Origin: JACJXF01 sp964349045
GTDB taxonomy: Bacteria; Bacteroidota; Bacteroidia; Bacteroidales; GCA-2748055
Reading direction: 5' to 3'
DNA length: 27,458 nt
Assembly (NCBI GenBank): GCA_964349045.1
Contig: CAYGFI010000049.1
Span: forward strand, 1 to 27,458
The notes beneath the pieces were generated by a model, which was given only the letters and a program-made list of their open reading frames with translations, made no database searches and was not told the DNA's origin. Of the stretch, positions 23,215 through 27,458 are shown one piece after another. The stretch's first letter is position 1; each line of letters opens with the position of its first letter. The translations under genes were made by a program, and so were the position numbers.

Positions 23215-24006
23215 ATGATTTCAACAGGTATTTGTTACCAGGCGTATATTCCCATGAGGAAAGAACCGGATGAGACCAGTGAAATGGTGAACCAGGTTTT
23301 ATTCGGGGAGAGTTTCTCCATACTGGAAGAACTTAAACCGGTCAATCAGAGCCTGATCAGACTTCATCACGATAATTACGATGGATGGGTGAATTCGAAT
23401 GGTATTTATAAATTGTCCGACATAGATTGGGAGAGTTTAAACAAACTTCCTTTCAGAGTTTCCCATGAAATTATAAGCCAGGTTGAACCCTGCACCAACA
23501 CAGATCCTGCTATTAAAATTGGCTGTGGAAGCATCCTCAGGATTTCATCTCCCGAAAAAACAATTATTGGCCATTCTGAATACCTTATACCCAAAATTCC
23601 CCTGAACGATCCTTCAAAAACCAGGGAAAATCTCGTGAAAAACGGATTAAAATTACTCAGCCTACCTTATTTATGGGGAGGACGCGGTGGTTTCGGATTT
23701 GATTGCTCCGGTCTTTGCCAGAATTTATACCGGCAAGTTGGGATTGAAATACCGAGGGATGCCTCTGTACAGGCCAAATTGGGACATTCTGTTAACTTCA
23801 TTGATGAGGTAATGCCCGGTGATCTTGCGTTTTTTGATAATGAAGAAGGAAATATAATCCATGTAGGAATGATCCTGGGTGAGGGCAAGATTTTACATGC
23901 TTCAGGAATGGTTAAAATTGACGAAATTGATCATCAGGGGATTTTTTCAAAAAAACAGAACCGGTACACGCATCAGTTACGTTTAATCAGGAAGTTGGCT
24001 GATTAA
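23215..24006 (+). CDS. NlpC/P60 endopeptidase, YkfC-like (murein peptide recycling)
   Basis: A 263-residue cysteine peptidase predicted to cut gamma-D-glutamyl-diamino acid bonds in peptidoglycan-derived peptides. The N-terminal 130 residues form two SH3b-like domains (one ends HHDNYDGWVNSNGIY). The NlpC/P60 domain has WGGRGGFGFDCSGLC with the catalytic Cys164, then HVGMIL with His216 and ILHASG with His228 as the expected triad. The GFGFDCSG, IPRDASVQAKLG and MPGDLAFF phrases match the YkfC/dipeptidyl-peptidase VI group. Members of that group need a free N-terminal L-Ala on their substrate, recognised by an SH3 tyrosine. There is no signal peptide, consistent with a cytoplasmic recycling enzyme. 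It starts 10 bases after the Gfo/Idh/MocA gene and is probably translated from the same mRNA, although a functional link is not clear. The cysN gene converges on it 20 bases away. Confidence 0.9.
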   Translation: MISTGICYQAYIPMRKEPDETSEMVNQVLFGESFSILEELKPVNQSLIRLHHDNYDGWVNSNGIYKLSDIDWESLNKLPFRVSHEIISQVEPCTNTDPAIKIGCGSILRISSPEKTIIGHSEYLIPKIPLNDPSKTRENLVKNGLKLLSLPYLWGGRGGFGFDCSGLCQNLYRQVGIEIPRDASVQAKLGHSVNFIDEVMPGDLAFFDNEEGNIIHVGMILGEGKILHASGMVKIDEIDHQGIFSKKQNRYTHQLRLIRKLAD

Positions 24007-24026
24007 TAAAAAGTTGAAAGTTCATT

Positions 24027-25313
24027 CTAAATAATCATCCCGGCCCCAACCGTATTATTCGTTCCTTCTTCAATCAGAATAACACTCCCCGTAATCCGGT
24101 TATTACGGTAAGAATCGAAAAATAATGGTTTGGTAGTACGCACCTTGATTTTACCGATTTCATTAAGGGCCAGGGAGTTAACTTCCCTGATTTTTTCAAG
24201 ACTGTTAATGTCCATTTTATATCGTAATTCTTTAATCAGACATTTAACATCATTGGTTGTATGCCGAAGGGTGTATTTTCCATTCAGTACCATGGGGTGT
24301 TCGCTGAGCCAGCAAACCATCATTTCAATATCCTGGCTTACTTCAGGCTCTTTGGAATCGACCACGATCATATCACCACGACTGATGTCAACATCATCGG
24401 TAAGGGTAAGGGTAACCGACATGGGAGCATGGGCTGTATCGAGACTTCCGGTCATTGTATCGATGGATGCAATGGTTGAGGCAAATCCCGAAGGAAGAAT
24501 CTTAACTTTGTCTCCTTTTGTAAAAGCGCCACTTGCAATTCTACCTGCATATCCACGATAATCGTGATATTCCTGCGACTGAGGACGGATAACATACTGA
24601 ACAGGGAATCGGCTATCGACCATATTCAGGTCATTTCCGATATGGACATTTTCAAGAACATACATCAGAGTAGGCCCCTGGTACCAGTTCATTATTTTTG
24701 AGCGTTCCACCACGTTATCGCCTTTCAGGGCGCTGATTGGAATAAAGCGGACATCGAGTATATCGAGTTTGGCAGCAATCTGACTAAAATCTTTTTTAAT
24801 GGTTTCAAAAACATCTTCCTTATACTCAACCAGGTCCATTTTATTCACACATATCATTACATGTGGAATTCGCAAAAGAGATGCAATGTAAGCATGACGA
24901 ATGGTTTGTTCCAACACTCCGTGGCGGGCATCGACAAGGATAATGGCAAGGTTGGCAGTTGAAGCCCCGGTTACCATATTGCGGGTATACTGAATATGCC
25001 CGGGAGTATCGGCAATAATGAATTTCCTTTTGGGAGTGGCAAAATAGCGGTATGCGACATCAATGGTTATCCCCTGTTCCCGTTCTGCCCGTAATCCATC
25101 AGTAAGCAGCGCCAGGTTAACATGTTCATCTCCCCTTCGTTCGCTGGCCAGTTTGACTGCTTCCATCTGGTCTTCGAAAATGGATTTGCTGTCGTACAAT
25201 AGTCTGCCAATAAGTGTACTTTTCCCATCATCAACACTGCCTGCGGTGGTGAAACGCAGGAGTTCCATATCGAGGTAGCCGGGAGTGGGATTTAATTTTT
25301 CTTTACTGATCAT
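24027..25313 (-). CDS. cysN: Sulfate adenylyltransferase subunit 1 (GTPase)
   Basis: The regulatory GTPase of ATP sulfurylase, which with CysD makes adenosine 5'-phosphosulfate from sulfate and ATP, driven by GTP hydrolysis. The 428-residue protein has the elongation-factor-type motifs G1 GSVDDGKS at 25-32, G2-region GITIDVAY at 81-88, G3 DTPGH at 102-106 and G4 NKMD at 157-160. Two beta-barrel domains follow, as in EF-Tu. There is no C-terminal APS kinase (CysC) domain. It lies on the same strand as cysD but is separated from it by a GxxExxY gene and two palindromic repeats, where these genes are normally adjacent. The ATG at 25311-25313 is the first in frame and gives a usual-length protein. 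No exact TAnnTTTG box was found ahead of it, so it may depend on read-through from cysD. Confidence 0.96.
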   Translation of the reverse strand: MISKEKLNPTPGYLDMELLRFTTAGSVDDGKSTLIGRLLYDSKSIFEDQMEAVKLASERRGDEHVNLALLTDGLRAEREQGITIDVAYRYFATPKRKFIIADTPGHIQYTRNMVTGASTANLAIILVDARHGVLEQTIRHAYIASLLRIPHVMICVNKMDLVEYKEDVFETIKKDFSQIAAKLDILDVRFIPISALKGDNVVERSKIMNWYQGPTLMYVLENVHIGNDLNMVDSRFPVQYVIRPQSQEYHDYRGYAGRIASGAFTKGDKVKILPSGFASTIASIDTMTGSLDTAHAPMSVTLTLTDDVDISRGDMIVVDSKEPEVSQDIEMMVCWLSEHPMVLNGKYTLRHTTNDVKCLIKELRYKMDINSLEKIREVNSLALNEIGKIKVRTTKPLFFDSYRNNRITGSVILIEEGTNNTVGAGMII

Positions 25314-25363
25314 ATATTTACTTATAGTCTATTAAAAAATTGAATATCATTGAATGATTGAAC

Positions 25364-25447
25364 TTTTGTGATGTGTTTCTTTCCTTGTGTCCATTGTGGT
25401 GAAAATTTTAACCACAAGGATCACAAAGTTTTCACAAAGGTCACAAG
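25364..25447. repeat. Left copy of the palindromic repeat flanking the GxxExxY gene
   Basis: An imperfect palindrome built from TTGTG/CACAA words; for example CCTTGTGTCCATTGTGGT pairs imperfectly with ACCACAAGGATCACAAAG across an AT-rich centre. Its right part (25417-25446) matches 25903-25932 at 29 of 30 positions in the same orientation. The stop codon of the GxxExxY gene (25441-25443, TCA on the plus strand) lies inside this copy. Confidence 0.8.
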
Positions 25448-25821
25448 GATCCATTTATAACTCTTCTAACACCATTTTTAAAAAGAACAGAATTAAAATT
25501 TAATAATAATCCCAGTTTACAATTTGTTAATTTGAGATATGTAAGAATCTGAGCTAAATGAATATCATTCAAAGCTTCAACCGCTTTTACTTCGATAATC
25601 AACTTATTTTCGACGATAATATCTATTCTGTAACCAATCTCAAGTTTAACTTCTTCATAAATAAGTGGCAATGACTTTTGCTTTTCAACAAACAGCCCAT
25701 GCTTATTAATCTCATAAAATAAGCACTCCTCATAACTACTTTCAAGTAATCCAGGTCCAAGAATTCTATGTACTTTTAATCCAAGGTCAAATACGATTTT
25801 TGCTAACTCATTTTCAGTCAT
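25441..25821 (-). CDS. GxxExxY protein (PD-(D/E)XK nuclease-fold family)
   Basis: A 126-residue protein with the defining motif GLLESSY (Gly24, Glu27, Tyr30) in ILGPGLLESSYEECL. The core looks like a PD-(D/E)XK nuclease fold: IGYRIDIIV with Asp67, then IIEVKA with Glu77 and Lys79, then HLAQILTYL with Gln91 and Tyr95. This corresponds to the PDDEXK_3/GxxExxY family, whose biochemical role is unsettled. The C-terminal VRRVINGSL is typical. It has no signal or membrane segment. The gene is placed between cysD and cysN and flanked by two direct copies of an about 85-bp palindrome; the downstream copy provides the stop codon. The association suggests a gene-plus-repeat cassette inserted into the sulfate operon. 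Possession of all expected active-site residues argues against decay. Confidence 0.92.
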   Translation of the reverse strand: MTENELAKIVFDLGLKVHRILGPGLLESSYEECLFYEINKHGLFVEKQKSLPLIYEEVKLEIGYRIDIIVENKLIIEVKAVEALNDIHLAQILTYLKLTNCKLGLLLNFNSVLFKNGVRRVINGSL

Positions 25822-25845
25822 AATGAAAATATCTAATTATAACAA

Positions 25846-25932
25846 CCTTGTGAACTTTGTGTATTAACCCTTGTGAGCTTTGTGGTAAATAATTTAACCC
25901 CCAGGATCACAAAGTTTTCACATAGGTCACAA
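25846..25932. repeat. Right copy of the palindromic repeat flanking the GxxExxY gene
   Basis: A direct copy of the left repeat, again an imperfect palindrome: TTGTGAACTTTGTG and CTTGTGAGCTTTGTGG words on one side face GGATCACAAAGTTTTCACAT and GGTCACAA on the other. On the transcribed (minus) strand it lies between the cysD stop and the GxxExxY start, so it would form a stem-loop in the intergenic mRNA. Confidence 0.8.
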
Positions 25933-25944
25933 ATAATTGTTTAC

Positions 25945-26850
25945 TTAAAAGTACCCTTCTTTTTTTCTGTCTTCCATGGCTGCTTCTGAACGCTTATCAT
26001 CATATCTACCACCTCTCTCGGTAACGCGGGTAGCTGCCACTTCGTTAATAATATCTTCGAGGGAATTAGCAGTCGAGAGAGTCAATCCTGTACAGGTTAT
26101 ATCGCCAATAGTACGGCAACGGACATCAAGAATTTCAGCTTTTTCAGAATCTTTCATTTCAAGGAACGGCGCTTTGGCAAGCCATACTCCATCCCGGAAA
26201 AACACTTCACGCTTATGGGTAAAATATAAACTGGGTATTTCCACATCTTCCAAAAAAATATACTGCCACACATCCATCTCGGTCCAGTTACTGATGGGAA
26301 AAACCCTGAAATGTTCGCCCATGTTCTTTTTGCCGTTAAAAATATTCCAGAGCTCGGGGCGTTGATTTTTCGGATCCCACTGTCCAAACTCATCCCTGTG
26401 AGAAAAAAAACGTTCCTTCGCCCTCGCCTTTTCCTCATCACGCCGACCTCCCCCGAGAGCACAATCGAATTTATACTCTTCAATGGCATCAAGCAGGGTA
26501 ACCGTTTGCAGTACATTCCGGCTGGCGTTATAACCTTTTTCCTCTACTGCCCGGCCATTATTAATACTATCCTGCACCATTCTCACGATGACCTTCCCAT
26601 TTGTTTTTTCCATTAGTTCATCCCGGAAGGTAAGAGTTTCAGGGAAGTTATGTCCGGTATCAATGTGCAGGCAAGGGAAAGGCACCGGCATAGGCCAGAA
26701 AGCCTTACGGGCCAGGTAATACATTACAATTGAATCTTTACCGCCCGAGAAGAGAAGAGTTGGCCGCTCGAACTGGGCCGCCACTTCTCGAATCACGTAA
26801 ATCGACTCCGATTCAAGTTCCCGGAGGTGGGTTAAGGTTGTTTTATCCAT
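25945..26850 (-). CDS. cysD: Sulfate adenylyltransferase subunit 2
   Basis: The catalytic subunit of ATP sulfurylase. The 301-residue protein is of the PP-loop ATP pyrophosphatase fold with the nucleotide-binding SGGKDS at 35-40. Further family signatures are CLHIDTGHNFPET, GGGRRDEEKARAKERFFS (residues about 133-150), FPISNWTEMDVWQYI and CRTIGDITCTG. The C-terminal EDRKKEGYF is the usual CysD ending. The ATG at 26848-26850 gives the expected MDKTTLTHLRELESESI start. It is first in the cysD - GxxExxY - cysN order on the minus strand. The product could feed assimilation to cysteine or sulfation of polysaccharides; no cysC, cysH, sulfotransferase or transporter is in the window to decide. The region upstream holds a set of inverted repeats and no clear -7 box. 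Confidence 0.97.
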   Translation of the reverse strand: MDKTTLTHLRELESESIYVIREVAAQFERPTLLFSGGKDSIVMYYLARKAFWPMPVPFPCLHIDTGHNFPETLTFRDELMEKTNGKVIVRMVQDSINNGRAVEEKGYNASRNVLQTVTLLDAIEEYKFDCALGGGRRDEEKARAKERFFSHRDEFGQWDPKNQRPELWNIFNGKKNMGEHFRVFPISNWTEMDVWQYIFLEDVEIPSLYFTHKREVFFRDGVWLAKAPFLEMKDSEKAEILDVRCRTIGDITCTGLTLSTANSLEDIINEVAATRVTERGGRYDDKRSEAAMEDRKKEGYF

Positions 26851-26873
26851 TTAGTTTTTTCTATTTACTATAA

Positions 26874-26982
26874 GAATAGTGAGAGTGCTGCTATTAGTGA
26901 GGACGTTGAGCTTACTGAGATTATGCTTCGCTTGGTGAGAATGTTTATATAATTAAAACATTCTCACTAATTTTCACTATTC
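26874..26982. repeat. Nested inverted repeats upstream of cysD
   Basis: A perfect 12-bp stem (26935-26946 GTGAGAATGTTT with 26956-26967 AAACATTCTCAC) has a 9-base loop. Around it lie an outer 9-bp pair, GAATAGTGA (26874-26882) with TCACTATTC (26974-26982), and a competing 9-bp pair, ATTAGTGAG (26893-26901) with CTCACTAAT (26963-26971). GTGAG-like words recur through the left half. The unit sits just upstream of cysD, so it may lie in its leader or be an intergenic repeat; no known riboswitch was recognised. Confidence 0.7.
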
Positions 26983-27052
26983 CAAACACCTGTTTCTCTG
27001 TTATAACAAATCGGCAACAAATATAATAAATTAAAACTTGCATTTTTAAGCA

Positions 27053-27090
27053 ATAAAAAAGGCCACCCTGGTGGGGCAGCCTTTTTTATT
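27053..27090 (-). terminator. Intrinsic terminator of the right-edge gene
   Basis: A 12-bp outer stem (AATAAAAAAGGC at 27052-27063 region with GCCTTTTTTATT at 27079-27090) continues into a short CCC/GGG inner stem. On the minus strand it ends in a T run and lies 14 bases after the stop of the 27105-27458 gene. Symmetry of the A and T runs would allow action in both directions. Confidence 0.85.
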
Positions 27091-27104
27091 AAGAATCAAG
27101 GATA

Positions 27105-27458
27105 CTATAAAGGTTCGTAATTTTCTTCAATTACCCTGTTTCCGGTACCACCAATATAGAAGTAGTTCAGGTCAAACTCTTTTGTGCCCGGATGAAACAC
27201 GTTAGGTAAACCTGCCATCATAAATACATCTGTAATGGCTCCCGGACCAATAGTTACAGTGCAGGAATTGTCAGATTCGACATTGATATAAATATCATAT
27301 CCTGCGGCGCCTAAGTCTCCCAATGCGGTATAGCATTTAGTAGCTGTTACCGGTGTGAGAAACTTTTCTTCATTAATTGGACGAGCCCCTGCAGTCGGGT
27401 GGGTGAAAATACCCGTGCAAAGGTAATTTCCGGCATACTGGTTCGCCACTGCCACAGT
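27105..27458 (-). CDS. DUF4361-like protein, C-terminal part (runs off the right edge)
   Basis: The frame is open to the last base of the window, so only the last 117 residues are seen and the N-terminus is missing; the GTG at 27453-27455 is an internal valine, not a start. The fragment has NQYAGNYLCTGIFTHPTAG, then GDLGAAGYDIYINVESDNSC, and closes with HPGTKEFDLNYFYIGGTGNR. I associate this with C-terminal domains of secreted Bacteroidales lipoproteins of the DUF1735/DUF4361 kind, often found near SusC/SusD-like glycan uptake genes; that is from memory. The same module is embedded in the giant T9SS protein at 6631-6931. A strong terminator follows, so it is the last gene of its transcript. 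Confidence 0.75.
   Translation of the reverse strand, partial: TVAVANQYAGNYLCTGIFTHPTAGARPINEEKFLTPVTATKCYTALGDLGAAGYDIYINVESDNSCTVTIGPGAITDVFMMAGLPNVFHPGTKEFDLNYFYIGGTGNRVIEENYEPL

Noticed and set aside
26874..26982. A CRISPR array or known riboswitch upstream of cysD
   Set aside because: There are no equal-length repeats with unique spacers, and no SAM or other conserved riboswitch core was recognised; it is described only as nested inverted repeats.
27105..27455. A complete small gene starting at the GTG at 27453-27455
   Set aside because: The frame stays open to the window edge, and the module's known context is the end of a larger secreted protein, so this is a partial gene.

Overview
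The window reads as a chromosomal segment of a Bacteroidota bacterium, most likely in or near the Bacteroidales; I cannot name a genus. The grounds are a PUR-like DUF3276 protein at the left edge, a 2151-residue surface protein with PKD domains and a C-terminal type IX secretion (T9SS) sorting domain, a FeoA-FeoB fusion, FtsK followed directly by LolA, and -7 boxes of the TAnnTTTG type with no consistent Shine-Dalgarno sequences. Base composition is AT-rich and coding density is high. No rRNA, tRNA or CRISPR array was seen.

Layout. 1-1121: the 3' end of a PUR-domain gene facing an unrecognised 250-residue protein. 1280-7735 (-): the giant T9SS substrate, built from a beta-propeller-like N-terminal half, an embedded DUF4361-like module, three 86-residue Ig/PKD-like repeats, nine PKD domains and a sorting domain. 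7992-11845 (+): ferrous iron uptake (FeoAB and its small Cys-rich partner), a membrane protein and a lipoprotein with a heavy-metal-associated domain. A decayed cyclophilin tail lies between these on the other strand. 12004-14081 (-): catabolic-type ornithine carbamoyltransferase and carbamate kinase, each with its own promoter-like box, which together could make ATP from citrulline. 14237-17998 (+): a lipoprotein, FtsK translocase and LolA carrier. 18021-20162 (-): a 7TM-HD protein, probably a cyclic-di-AMP phosphodiesterase. 20517-24006 (+): two twin-arginine-signal enzymes of sugar-metabolism families (TIM-barrel and Gfo/Idh/MocA) and a YkfC-like murein-peptide endopeptidase. 24027-26850 (-): the two ATP sulfurylase subunits, cysD and cysN, separated by a GxxExxY gene. 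27105-27458 (-): the C-terminus of a DUF4361-like protein running off the right edge.

The most unusual material is in repeats and small insertions rather than the housekeeping genes. (1) The GxxExxY gene (a PD-(D/E)XK nuclease-fold family) sits inside the cysD-cysN pair, bracketed by two direct copies of an about 85-bp imperfect palindrome, one of which supplies its stop codon; this looks like a roughly 570-bp gene cassette. (2) A 204-bp nested-palindrome element with 12-bp perfect terminal inverted repeats and flanking 11-bp direct repeats lies between the two sugar-enzyme genes. (3) A DUF4361-like module embedded in the giant T9SS protein recurs in the gene at the opposite edge of the window. 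(4) A cyclophilin remnant lies antisense to the feo locus. Family names come from recognition of the translated sequence; no database search was run.
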